Assembly (NCBI GenBank): GCA_964551035.1
Contig: CAZKBK010000014.1
Coordinates: 1 to 64,000 of the forward strand
DNA length: 64,000 bases
Reading direction: 5' to 3'
From: Chryseosolibacter sp964551035
GTDB taxonomy: Bacteria > Bacteroidota > Bacteroidia > Cytophagales > Cyclobacteriaceae
Shown here: positions 7,911-17,292 of the stretch, in pieces
Layout: each line of letters starts with the position of its first letter
Position numbering within the stretch: the stretch's first letter is position 1
The notes under the pieces: model-generated
What the model was told of the DNA's origin: nothing
The model's input: the letters and a program-made list of their open reading frames with translations, nothing else
Databases searched by the model: none
Program-made: the position numbers and the translations under genes

Positions 7911-9341
7911 TCAGACGTTATGCGTCTTCCATTTTCCGCGTGAAAACAACCACAGCGTGAACAGGCCAACGGATGTTTCAGAAATGAATACACCCCAGAA
8001 TACGCCCGAATGTTCCCAGCCCAGGCGAATGGCGAGAAACCAGCACAAGGGAATCTGAATGAGCCAGAAGAATACTACGTTGATGCGCGTAGGTGTCTGC
8101 GTATCGCCCGAACCATTGAACGCCTGGGTAGACACCATCCACCATCCATAGACAAAAAACGAGTAGGAAAGAATGCGCAACCACTCACCACCAATGGCCA
8201 CAACATCTTCAGCGTCTGTGAAGAATTGCATCAGCCGCTCGTTGAAGATAAAGAAGCACGCGGAGACGCAAACGAGATAAGCCATGTTGTAAAACCCGAT
8301 CTTCCAGACGGAGGATTCAGCGCGATCGGGTTGGGCGGCGCCGAGGTTTTGTCCGACGAGCGTTGCCGCAGCGTTCGAAAGTCCCCAGGCTGGCATCATC
8401 ATAAACATCATGATTCGCAGCGCGATCGTTGCACCAGCCACCGCATGGCTACCAACTTCAGCGAGAATGCGCATGAGGAATATCCAGGACGTCATCCCCA
8501 CAATCATCTGGCCGATCCCACCAAGAGAGGTCTTGAATACGTTCCCGATCACGACCCCATCCCAACGGATCTGTGAACGTAAGATGCGGATGTGTTTACT
8601 GCCCTCGAAAAGTATCCAGAGTTGAATCGCAACGCCTACCCCACGCCCAATGTTGGTGGCGATGGCGGCACCTTCAATACCCATCGCCGGAATCGGACCC
8701 CAGCCAAAGATAAGGATGGGATCCAGCACAATGTTGATCCCGTTCGCAATCCACAGCACACGCATGGCAATGGCAGCGTCACCCGCGCCCCGGAAAACCG
8801 CGTTCAAAACAAAGAGCAGGACCACCGTGATGTTGCCTCCCAGCATCCATTGCGTGTACCGGTAACCGTGCTCGATGCTCCATGCATCGGCTTCCATCAG
8901 CGTAAGCAGCTCTTTGGAAAAGAAAATACCCGCGATAGCGAACGGCACCGAGAAGGCGACCGCGAGAAAGATGGATTGAATGGCAGCCTTTCCCGCTTCC
9001 TCGCGATTGTTTTCACCGATCCTCCGGGCGACGATTGCCGTCACCGCCGTCGCCAGTCCCATAGCCAGCGAGTACAGCAGGTACAAGTACGTCTCGGTCA
9101 GCCCAACGCTGGCGACTGCTGAGGCGCCGAGCTTACCCACAAAATAAATGTCGACGACAGCAAACAGCGATTCCATGACCAACTCGAGAATCATGGGGAC
9201 TGCCAGCAGGAAGATCGCCCTGCGCAGGCCAATGCGGGTGTAGTTTGCTTCCGTCCCGCGGATAGCGTCACGAAGTGCCCGCCACACCGATTGCGGCGGT
9301 GGCGGCGGAAGTTCCGTGGAGGTGGGCTCGTGGGTGTCCAT
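7911..9341 (-). CDS. MATE-family multidrug/toxin efflux transporter
   Basis: A 476-residue polytopic membrane protein with the two-fold internal repeat of the MATE family. The first half holds AVPMILELVMESLFAVVDIYFVGK in outline and the second half GAATLVGQNLGAAQPDRAE, a classic MATE segment. These antiporters expel cationic drugs or metabolites in exchange for Na+ or H+. The N-terminus has a Pro-rich cytoplasmic tail. It is a single gene with a likely -7 box about 25 bp before the start. The substrate is unknown. Confidence 0.93.
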   Translation of the reverse strand: MDTHEPTSTELPPPPPQSVWRALRDAIRGTEANYTRIGLRRAIFLLAVPMILELVMESLFAVVDIYFVGKLGASAVASVGLTETYLYLLYSLAMGLATAVTAIVARRIGENNREEAGKAAIQSIFLAVAFSVPFAIAGIFFSKELLTLMEADAWSIEHGYRYTQWMLGGNITVVLLFVLNAVFRGAGDAAIAMRVLWIANGINIVLDPILIFGWGPIPAMGIEGAAIATNIGRGVGVAIQLWILFEGSKHIRILRSQIRWDGVVIGNVFKTSLGGIGQMIVGMTSWIFLMRILAEVGSHAVAGATIALRIMMFMMMPAWGLSNAAATLVGQNLGAAQPDRAESSVWKIGFYNMAYLVCVSACFFIFNERLMQFFTDAEDVVAIGGEWLRILSYSFFVYGWWMVSTQAFNGSGDTQTPTRINVVFFWLIQIPLCWFLAIRLGWEHSGVFWGVFISETSVGLFTLWLFSRGKWKTHNV

Positions 9342-9366
9342 TAGTCAGGTGCGCTTGTCAATGATG

Positions 9367-9374
9367 CAAACATA
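9367..9374 (-). promoter_or_regulatory. Candidate -7 promoter element for the MATE gene
   Basis: On the minus strand this reads TATGTTTG, a full match to the Bacteroidota TAnnTTTG element, 25 bp before the start codon. No convincing -33 TTG is seen at the usual distance, so the call rests on one box. Confidence 0.4.
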
Positions 9375-9525
9375 TCTTAAAACCGCGGCACCCACATGGC
9401 CGAATCCGGCAATTCACAGGGCAATTGCGTCAAAGTAAAACCACACCCGCCGGCTCCGGAGCGATTCAACCCGGCACCCACAGCGCCCCGACCGGTTGAC
9501 ATCAATGCCGCCCCGGCATTTTTCG

Positions 9526-10785
9526 TCAGACCTTTGCATCCTCCTTGTAGAAATCGCTAAACCTCAAAATATCCTGCTCCTCCGACAACAGCCGCACCGG
9601 CGTTCTGTACAGGAGGGATACCACATTGAAGATCAGCGCGACCGCATAGCCACTGTGAATAATAATCCGGTTCAGGTCGGCAAGGGTGAGAAAGGCGTAG
9701 ATGTTATAGACACCTACCAGGGTAAATATCAACGCCCCGAAAGCCGAAAACAATGCTCCCTTTCTTCCAAATATCAACGCATTCAATATCACGTAAAGGG
9801 AATAGAGCAACATCATCAGCGCGGCGAACTGAAGGAAGATTAACAAGGGAGAAAAAATGGATGACGCCGCAAAAACGGTTACCATGATCAGCACGCCATT
9901 GATGGCGACCAGGGTATACAGCGCCCATCGTTTGAACTCCTGGGGATAGATCGACCGCATAAAAAATGAACCCGCAACCACGATCAGGGGAATGGAACTA
10001 TACTCAAGGCGCGCAACCCACGCCCAGGAAGGCTTCAACAACAGATACCGGTAAAAATAAAGGTCGGAAAACAGGAACCGTAAGGCAAAGGCGAACGCGA
10101 GCAATCCGAGAAAAAGGAACGCCCGTGTCCGGAATATGAAATAGATCACACAACAACTAAGGCCTGTCAAAGAAAAGAGGATGATGAGCGCGAGCCCGCT
10201 GAATTCATACATGGATGAGACGCGTTCGATATGGTCTTTCGCACCGATACGCATGACTTCGGCGCATCCGCCCCGCGTATTTTGAAAATTGGCGATTTGG
10301 AAGATGACGTGAAGGGTATCGCCCGTTACCGGTATGCTCACGGTCGACGGCAACCACTGCGGAACCATTTCCGAAGGGTCTGCCGCCACGTTGCCACTTT
10401 CGGCCAGCAACTGGTCGTTTACCCAGAACGCATAGCTGTTAAATACCGCCGGAACCCAGAATGCGACGCTGTCCACGTCGGGCGCGAGTATCCGGAGATA
10501 GTAGGTGGCGAACCCGTTGCCCGGCAATTCCTTTCCCCCGATCACCTGTTCACTCCAGGGGATCGACAGTTGCGCATAGACGGGGAGGTCAAGGTTGATG
10601 TCTTTGGCCCCTAGCAACGCATCCCAGTAAAAAACCCATTCTCCGCTGAGGTTCACGACCGGCTGAACGGTCGGATCCCATTGACGAAGATCAATTACGC
10701 CCTGCCGGGGAACCGATGCAACGGCCTGGCCATACAAAACAGGTAAGACCAACAAGGTCAGGACATAGCGCATCGGCTTAATCAT
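9526..10785 (-). CDS. 7TM-DISM-like membrane receptor lacking an output domain
   Basis: The start at 10785 (MIKPMRYVL) has AGGA a few bases upstream and begins a signal peptide ending near AVASV. Of the 419 residues, about 25-190 form an extracellular beta-sandwich (NLSGEWVFYWDALL and PVTGDTLHVIFQIANF are typical of the sugar-binding-like sensor domain joined to 7TM-DISM modules). About 195-400 hold seven hydrophobic helices. Known 7TM-DISM receptors usually end in a kinase, GGDEF or similar domain; here only some 25 residues follow the last helix. It may pass its signal through a partner protein. The ligand is unknown. Confidence 0.75.
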   Translation of the reverse strand: MIKPMRYVLTLLVLPVLYGQAVASVPRQGVIDLRQWDPTVQPVVNLSGEWVFYWDALLGAKDINLDLPVYAQLSIPWSEQVIGGKELPGNGFATYYLRILAPDVDSVAFWVPAVFNSYAFWVNDQLLAESGNVAADPSEMVPQWLPSTVSIPVTGDTLHVIFQIANFQNTRGGCAEVMRIGAKDHIERVSSMYEFSGLALIILFSLTGLSCCVIYFIFRTRAFLFLGLLAFAFALRFLFSDLYFYRYLLLKPSWAWVARLEYSSIPLIVVAGSFFMRSIYPQEFKRWALYTLVAINGVLIMVTVFAASSIFSPLLIFLQFAALMMLLYSLYVILNALIFGRKGALFSAFGALIFTLVGVYNIYAFLTLADLNRIIIHSGYAVALIFNVVSLLYRTPVRLLSEEQDILRFSDFYKEDAKV

Positions 10786-10958
10786 TTTCCTAAAAATAGG
10801 AATTTCATCCCTTGCGTCCATCCGCAGGTTTCGGGGCCCGGACATATTTTTATATCATATAACCCTGGCGATGTTTCGGCCTCGCATTGTAACCCTGTGA
10901 AAACCAACCATGTGTATTTTGCCGGGTGGTCTGCCGACGCTTTTTTGGCCTACTTTTC

Positions 10959-10966
10959 TATATTTG
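10959..10966 (+). promoter_or_regulatory. Candidate -7 promoter element for the giant T9SS protein gene
   Basis: TATATTTG, a full match to TAnnTTTG, ends 32 bp before the ATG at 10999. A TTTG lies closer than the usual -33 position, so only the -7 box is supported. Confidence 0.4.
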
Positions 10967-10998
10967 AATCGCTCTAACTATGGCCTGACGTATCCACT

Positions 10999-13900
10999 AT
11001 GAAAAAAAGCCTTTTCGCCAGCGCCTTGCTGGTGTGCGCGTTGCAACTATCTGCACAGACTGTCGACTCCGAATTTTCACTTCAAATTACAACCGAAAGT
11101 GTTCCCACAGGGATACTGTTATTCAACGATGCCAGTTACCTTGTCTATGGCGACTTTAAGCGCGTCAACGGGCAGGCGCTGCAAGGGGTGGCAAAATACA
11201 ATAGCGACGGAACGATAGATGAGAGCTTTCTTATAGGCAACGGCGCAAACCATCTCATCGAGGCGGCGGCGCTCCAGGCCGACGGCAAGGTTCTTCTGGC
11301 AGGTAGGTTTACAGCGTTCAACGGCCAGCCCAGACAAGGGATTGTTCGCCTGAATCCGGATGGTTCCATTGATGAAACCTTTTCGACGAATGTTGAACTG
11401 CTTTCCTGGAACGTTCCCTTCGAGTTGGCGGTGCAATCGGATGGTAAGATACTATTTGCCGGACCGTTGGATTGGGTCGACGGCGTACAGGTACCGGAAC
11501 CCCGTTTTGTACGCCTGAACACGGATGGCACGCTCGACACCAGTTTCAAAGCACCCGCCGAGTTGCGCGTCTCAGATATCGAAGTTCAGACGGAAAAAAT
11601 CATTGTCTCGGGCAATTTCGAAGGTGGAATCGCGAGATTGAACAGTGACGGGTCCATCGACATGACGTTTAACATCGGCAGTGGACTTGGCCAACGTCCA
11701 AACGATGTCGACGTGGCGCCGACGGGAGAAATCTACGTGATAGGGCTATCGGAGTTTAATGGCCAACCTCACGACGGCATTATTCGGCTTTTGCCGGACG
11801 GTACCCTGGATGAAAGCTATAATAACGAAACCGACGTGCAGCCAATCTCCGGCATTGTTGTTCTGCCTGACGGAAAAGTGTTGGCCTGCGCCAGTGCAGG
11901 TGCCTCTTCCTACAAGCCGGTAAGGTTCAATGTAGATGGAACCGTTGACCCAACGCTGGTAGCCGTGCAAGGCACCGATTCATTCGTTTATCAAATGGGC
12001 GCGAATTCAAATGGAGACATTGCCCTGATAGGATCTTTTGAAACCTATGGTGGTCAGGATCGACATAACCTTGCGGTCATGGACTCGGAAGGCACGCTCA
12101 AACCCATGGTGGCCCAGCCGAAAATCCAAAAAGAAAGCAGCCCCGGGGTCATCACGGCGATCAGCGATAGCCAGTTTCTCATTGGATTCGACGGTGAGGC
12201 CAACGATACCGGCGTGCGCTACTTTGCACGCGTGAACCTGGATGGAACACTCGACGACACATTTTCCGGCAACTCCCAGCCTGATCTGCCCGTTCAGGCA
12301 ATTTGTGTCGACCACAATGGAAATATCCTGATCGGCGGATTCTTTGAAAATTTTGGCAATATGCCAGTCCCCCGGCTGGCGCGTTTGACATCTGATGGGA
12401 ATCTCGACGCCACCTTTACCGCAAACACAGGCTCCGGGTTTAATGGTGTCGTTGATGCAATCGTCGAGCAGCCTGATGGCAAAATCATTGTCGCCGGAAA
12501 CTTCACCACTTTTAATGGAGGGTCCCGAAACGCGATCGTGCGGCTGAACGCCGACGGAACGCTCGATGAAACTTTCAACACCGCAGATGGATTCGCCGGC
12601 GCCGACTTCGACCGTGTCTTCGATGTAGTGGTACAAGCGGATGGAAAGATCCTGGTTGCCGGCGAGTTCTCATCATTTGATGGGCATGAGATCTACTCAT
12701 TGTTACGCCTGAATGTCGACGGCACGTTAGACGAAACCTTTCAAATCGGAACTGGGGTGCGGCGCGGTGGTAGCACCGTAAGCGCTGTATATGCAATTGA
12801 ACTCCTGTCAGGGGGAAGAATTCTCGCAGGCGGTTCCTTCGACGAGGTCAATGGAGCCGACGCAAGCTACCTTGCCGTCTTGAATGCTGATGGAACATTC
12901 AACGATTCATTTCAATTCGCCCCTTCGTTTTTTATCGTCGACGATATCGCAAAACAAGCCGATGGCAAATTTTTGGTGCTGGACCGCTCTTGGGGAATAC
13001 GCAGGCTAACCGCTGAGGGAAAGGTAGATCCCACCTTCACGGTGCTCATGAGCGAATACACATCACGCGTTGTCGAAGTCGTCGGCAACAGCATCATTGT
13101 AGGCGGGCCAATTTTTACCATGGCCGGGCATCCGGTCCTCGGTGTCACAAAACTCAACCTGCCGGCAGGCGCGCCCATGAAGCCTGGCATACTTGACGCA
13201 ACGGACATCCGGATCAACTCGGTTCGGGTTTCCTGGTCGCCCGTTGAGGATGCCACTGGATATTTTCTTGAGCGGTCCACGCCCGATAACCAGAATTTTC
13301 AATTGCTCGGTACTATTGGCCAGAGCGACACGACATATCTGAACTTTGATCTGTCCGAAGACACACCATACGTTTACCGTGTAGCCGCATTCAACGCGGC
13401 GGGAACTTCACCATACAGCGATGAACTGAGCGTAAGGACGGATCAGTCTCCCCCCGATGCGCCGTGGAATCTTGTGCTCACGGTCGCGGCCGTCGACGAA
13501 ATCCACCTCGAATGGGATGACAATGCCGACAATGAAACGATGTATGAAATCTGGCGGGCGGAAGACGACATTTCATCAATCAAGCCGATGGACACGGTTG
13601 CCGCGGATATCGTCTTTTATGCGGACCGTACCGTGGCGGACGGCACTTACTATTATTACCAGGTAAGGGCAATCAACCGCGGCGGCAACTCAGGGTTTAG
13701 CAACCAGGCGGGCGTCCAGGCTCATGACCCTACGCCGGCGGTGCCATCCGCCCTGTCAGCTTCGTCGGCGGACAACTATCAAATTGTCGTAACCTGGAAC
13801 GACAATTCCAATAACGAAACCGGGTTCGAAGTCGAACGCGCCGAAGATGACGGGACTTTTCAACTCCTCTATACCACAAAAGCGAATACCAGCCAATACT

Positions 13901-16900
13901 TCGATCGCGATGTGCTGTCGGGAAAAACGTATCGATACCGTGTCCGAGCCTACTACCTGGACCTCTTCTCAGCCTATACGGACGAGGCCGTTATACAAAC
14001 ATCATTCGTGGGCCCCAGGCCACCCTCAAACCTGGTCCTGACCTCACCCACCACGACATCCATACAACTGACATGGATCGACCATTCCTCCCCCGACGAT
14101 GAGCTCGTTGATGATGAAACGGACTTCGTGATCTATCGCAAACTCCTGAACGCTCCTGAAATGGTTCAGCATGCATTCTTAGCGGCGAATTCTACGAGTT
14201 TCATCGATAAAGACCTGACGCCTGGTCTTACCTACGTCTACCGCGTAAGTGCGAGAAACGAAACGGCGACCAGTTTATTCATTGAAGGCTTGCGCACCGC
14301 GGGCATCGTGCCAATGGCAGACCAGGAGTTGGAGGCATGCGAGGGGTTGTTCTTTGATTCGGGAGTCGATAGCGGCTATGGCAACAACGAAGACTTCACG
14401 ACGGTCATCCATCCGGCGGTCGAAGGGACGTCCGTTCAGCTCACCTTTGAAGCATTCTTTACTTTTGTGGAAGACGAACTGAAAATTTACGATGGAACGG
14501 TCGCTGATCCCGCCGCCCTGATTGGCACCTATTCCGACATCAACGCTCCGGGCACCATTAACGCGCCGAACACCGGCGCATTGACGCTGGTCTTTGCGTC
14601 GAATGAATACAATTTTTCGACGGGCTGGAAAGCAACCATTGGATGCGTCACCCTCCCCGATGCGCCCCCCTCCGACCTTACCCTGGACGTAGGTAACCTC
14701 ACGGAGGTCAAGCTGTCCTGGAAAGATGTTGCGACCAATGAGGCGGGCTACGTGGTGGAGCGGTCGCAGGGAAATGCGTCGAATTTTGTCAGCGTCGCCA
14801 TGGTTCCCGCGAACACGATCACATTCGCCGACAATCTTGCAGAATCCAATACAACGTACTACTACCGCGTTAAAGCCGCAGGCGTCGGTGGCGCAACGTC
14901 GGACCCGACCCCAACGCGGGCCATCGCGTTTGGCAACGGCGGCGTATGGCGCTTAAAGGCCGACTTTGACGGGCTTGGACGTACCGACGCGGTGGCATTC
15001 GCGGTGGACAGCAAGGCTTATGTGGGACTTGGCTGGGCTGGCGGCGTCCAGGCGCTAAACATCAGCGCGTACGATGCCGTGAGCGACACGTGGACGTCCG
15101 TCAACGGCTTTGACGGCCTGGTCCGTTCGGAAGCTGCCTCCTTTGCCATTGGCGACAAGGGCTATGTCGGGCTTGGTGAATGGATTGATCGCGAAAACGA
15201 CTTTTGGGAATATGATCCGGGTACCGACACGTGGACCCAAAAGGCAAATTTTGGCGGAACGCCTCGCACCGGCGCCGTTGGATTTTCCCTCGCTGGTAAA
15301 GGATACTTTGGACTCGGTCGCGATGATGCGGGATACACGAACGATTTTTGGCAATACGATCCCGCTGGGAATGCATGGACGCAAGTGGAAAGTTTCCCGG
15401 GAAATGCGCGTAACGCGGCCGTTGCGTTCGTAATCGGCAACTTCGCTTACGTCGGGACGGGTTATGACGGATCTGCCCGGCTGAGTGATTTCTATCGCTA
15501 TGATCCGGCCGACAACAGTTGGACCGCGGTAGCAGCGTTTCCGGGCGAGGCGCGCCGGAGCGCGGTCGCTTTTGCCATCGATGGAAAAGGTTATGTCGGT
15601 ACGGGCGACGGCTCCAGCGACAAAAAAGATTTTTGGCGGTATGACCCCGTATTGAACGCCTGGGAAGAGATCGTTTCGTTCGGGGGAACACCGCGGCTTG
15701 CGGCAACCGCCTTTGCCATCGGCGGCAAGGGTTACGTGACGACCGGCTTTGACGGGGCCGAGCGGAAGGATCTCTGGCAATTCACGCCGTCAGCGATCGC
15801 GGCGGCGCCCACCGCGCCCGCCGAACTCGTTGTGGTTTCCACCCTGTCCACGGAAATCGGACTTGAATGGAGCCATAGTGCCAGCGAGGCCCATACCTTT
15901 GTCGTTGAGCGATCCACGGAGTCAGAGGCTTCGGGTTTTGAAGTTCGTCAGACCCTCGGTGAAGGGATCACCACCTACACGGACACCGGGTTGGACCCTG
16001 AAACGGTGTATTACTATCGGGTAAAGGCGCTGAGCGAAAATTCGGGAGGGTCCGCTTATTCACCCGTGATCTCCGCCACAACGCTTCCATTGCCGCCGGA
16101 GGCCCCCTCAAATCTGACTGCTTCCGCGGGAAGTTCGTCCAACGTGGAACTAACCTGGTTGGATAAATCAACAAATGAAACGGGCTTCATTATTGAGCGG
16201 TCGGCGGAGAACAACGCTGACTTCACCGAAATCGGTAGAACGAGCGCAGGTATCACTGAGTTCATTGACACGGGTATCGGCTTCGAAGTGACCGCATACT
16301 ACCGCGTGCGTGCCCACAACACCGGCGGCCATTCAGACTCCTCCAATGAGGTCGTTTTTGACACCGGCCCGTCACCCCTTGAACCACCGACCGGACTTTT
16401 GGCAGAGGTGCGCTCTGCCCAGTCGATTCTGCTGACGTGGACCGACAACTCCGACAACGAAACGCTTTTTTCAGTTCACCGGTCAACGGATCCTGACGCT
16501 GAATTCGAGCTCGTGGCAAACCTGATTCCCAATACTACGGAATACATGGACGTTGCCCTCCTGGCCAACACGACCTACTACTACGAGATCACCGCGACGC
16601 TGGGCTCCGTTGTGGAACGTTCGGGAGTCGCGTCGGCAACGACGCTCAACGTCCCACCTGCTGCGCCCACCGACCTCGTCGCCACCTTCGATGAGATTAA
16701 CCAGACCATTTCCCTGGCCTGGACCGACGCCTCGGACAATGAAGAACTTTTTGTCATAGAGCGGTCCACTGACGGAGATGAATTCGCTGCGCTGGGCGAG
16801 GCCGCGACAGCGAACTATACGGACGAAACCCCTGGCGAAATTTGGAAGGCCTACTATCGCGTGGCGGCCCGTAACAATGGCGGAACCTCCGCGTACTCGA

Positions 16901-17199
16901 ACGTCGCACAAGTCATCATTGCGTCGCTGGAGCCCGAAGCACGACTTCAAAACATACAGGCATTCCCCAATCCCGCGCGGGACGTGCTGACCGTGGCGTG
17001 GCGTTCTCCGAAACTCGGAACCGTCGAGATCGCCTTCTATGATTTAACAGGGCGGGCGTTGCACCGGTATTCCCGTGAGAAAGTTAGTGTCGATTTCCAG
17101 GCTAGGTTCCTCACCAGCGAACTCGCGAACCAGGGTACCGTGCTCTTGAAGATGACGCTCGACGGCGAGATTGTGCTGCGAAAAATCATTATCGAGTAG
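10999..17199 (+). CDS. Giant modular surface protein: delta-60 repeats, fibronectin III, CUB, Kelch and T9SS sorting domain
   Basis: A 2066-residue secreted protein with a signal peptide ending in QLSAQ. Approximate layout: 25-720, delta-60-type repeats with the recurring phrase VRLNxDGSIDETF, probably a beta-propeller; 727-1105, four fibronectin III domains; 1109-1217, a CUB-like domain (DELKIYDG, STGWKATIGC); 1218-1310, another fibronectin III; 1313-1598, six Kelch-like repeats (KGYVGLG... DFWxYDPxxxxWT); 1600-1978, four more fibronectin III; and 1980-2066, a type-A T9SS sorting domain (AFPNPARDVLTV ... VLLKMTLDGEIVLRKIIIE). It is expected to cross the outer membrane through T9SS and stay surface-bound or be released. 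No catalytic motif is seen, so adhesion or glycan binding is likely. An M28 peptidase gene follows at 94 bp. Confidence 0.92.
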   Translation: MKKSLFASALLVCALQLSAQTVDSEFSLQITTESVPTGILLFNDASYLVYGDFKRVNGQALQGVAKYNSDGTIDESFLIGNGANHLIEAAALQADGKVLLAGRFTAFNGQPRQGIVRLNPDGSIDETFSTNVELLSWNVPFELAVQSDGKILFAGPLDWVDGVQVPEPRFVRLNTDGTLDTSFKAPAELRVSDIEVQTEKIIVSGNFEGGIARLNSDGSIDMTFNIGSGLGQRPNDVDVAPTGEIYVIGLSEFNGQPHDGIIRLLPDGTLDESYNNETDVQPISGIVVLPDGKVLACASAGASSYKPVRFNVDGTVDPTLVAVQGTDSFVYQMGANSNGDIALIGSFETYGGQDRHNLAVMDSEGTLKPMVAQPKIQKESSPGVITAISDSQFLIGFDGEANDTGVRYFARVNLDGTLDDTFSGNSQPDLPVQAICVDHNGNILIGGFFENFGNMPVPRLARLTSDGNLDATFTANTGSGFNGVVDAIVEQPDGKIIVAGNFTTFNGGSRNAIVRLNADGTLDETFNTADGFAGADFDRVFDVVVQADGKILVAGEFSSFDGHEIYSLLRLNVDGTLDETFQIGTGVRRGGSTVSAVYAIELLSGGRILAGGSFDEVNGADASYLAVLNADGTFNDSFQFAPSFFIVDDIAKQADGKFLVLDRSWGIRRLTAEGKVDPTFTVLMSEYTSRVVEVVGNSIIVGGPIFTMAGHPVLGVTKLNLPAGAPMKPGILDATDIRINSVRVSWSPVEDATGYFLERSTPDNQNFQLLGTIGQSDTTYLNFDLSEDTPYVYRVAAFNAAGTSPYSDELSVRTDQSPPDAPWNLVLTVAAVDEIHLEWDDNADNETMYEIWRAEDDISSIKPMDTVAADIVFYADRTVADGTYYYYQVRAINRGGNSGFSNQAGVQAHDPTPAVPSALSASSADNYQIVVTWNDNSNNETGFEVERAEDDGTFQLLYTTKANTSQYFDRDVLSGKTYRYRVRAYYLDLFSAYTDEAVIQTSFVGPRPPSNLVLTSPTTTSIQLTWIDHSSPDDELVDDETDFVIYRKLLNAPEMVQHAFLAANSTSFIDKDLTPGLTYVYRVSARNETATSLFIEGLRTAGIVPMADQELEACEGLFFDSGVDSGYGNNEDFTTVIHPAVEGTSVQLTFEAFFTFVEDELKIYDGTVADPAALIGTYSDINAPGTINAPNTGALTLVFASNEYNFSTGWKATIGCVTLPDAPPSDLTLDVGNLTEVKLSWKDVATNEAGYVVERSQGNASNFVSVAMVPANTITFADNLAESNTTYYYRVKAAGVGGATSDPTPTRAIAFGNGGVWRLKADFDGLGRTDAVAFAVDSKAYVGLGWAGGVQALNISAYDAVSDTWTSVNGFDGLVRSEAASFAIGDKGYVGLGEWIDRENDFWEYDPGTDTWTQKANFGGTPRTGAVGFSLAGKGYFGLGRDDAGYTNDFWQYDPAGNAWTQVESFPGNARNAAVAFVIGNFAYVGTGYDGSARLSDFYRYDPADNSWTAVAAFPGEARRSAVAFAIDGKGYVGTGDGSSDKKDFWRYDPVLNAWEEIVSFGGTPRLAATAFAIGGKGYVTTGFDGAERKDLWQFTPSAIAAAPTAPAELVVVSTLSTEIGLEWSHSASEAHTFVVERSTESEASGFEVRQTLGEGITTYTDTGLDPETVYYYRVKALSENSGGSAYSPVISATTLPLPPEAPSNLTASAGSSSNVELTWLDKSTNETGFIIERSAENNADFTEIGRTSAGITEFIDTGIGFEVTAYYRVRAHNTGGHSDSSNEVVFDTGPSPLEPPTGLLAEVRSAQSILLTWTDNSDNETLFSVHRSTDPDAEFELVANLIPNTTEYMDVALLANTTYYYEITATLGSVVERSGVASATTLNVPPAAPTDLVATFDEINQTISLAWTDASDNEELFVIERSTDGDEFAALGEAATANYTDETPGEIWKAYYRVAARNNGGTSAYSNVAQVIIASLEPEARLQNIQAFPNPARDVLTVAWRSPKLGTVEIAFYDLTGRALHRYSREKVSVDFQARFLTSELANQGTVLLKMTLDGEIVLRKIIIE

Positions 17200-17292
17200 C
17201 CGCTGACGGACAGGGAATTCACCTCGGAACCCCAGGCTTATCCATGTAATCACTACCTTGGGGCCTCATCATACGCCTAACACGATCTACTC

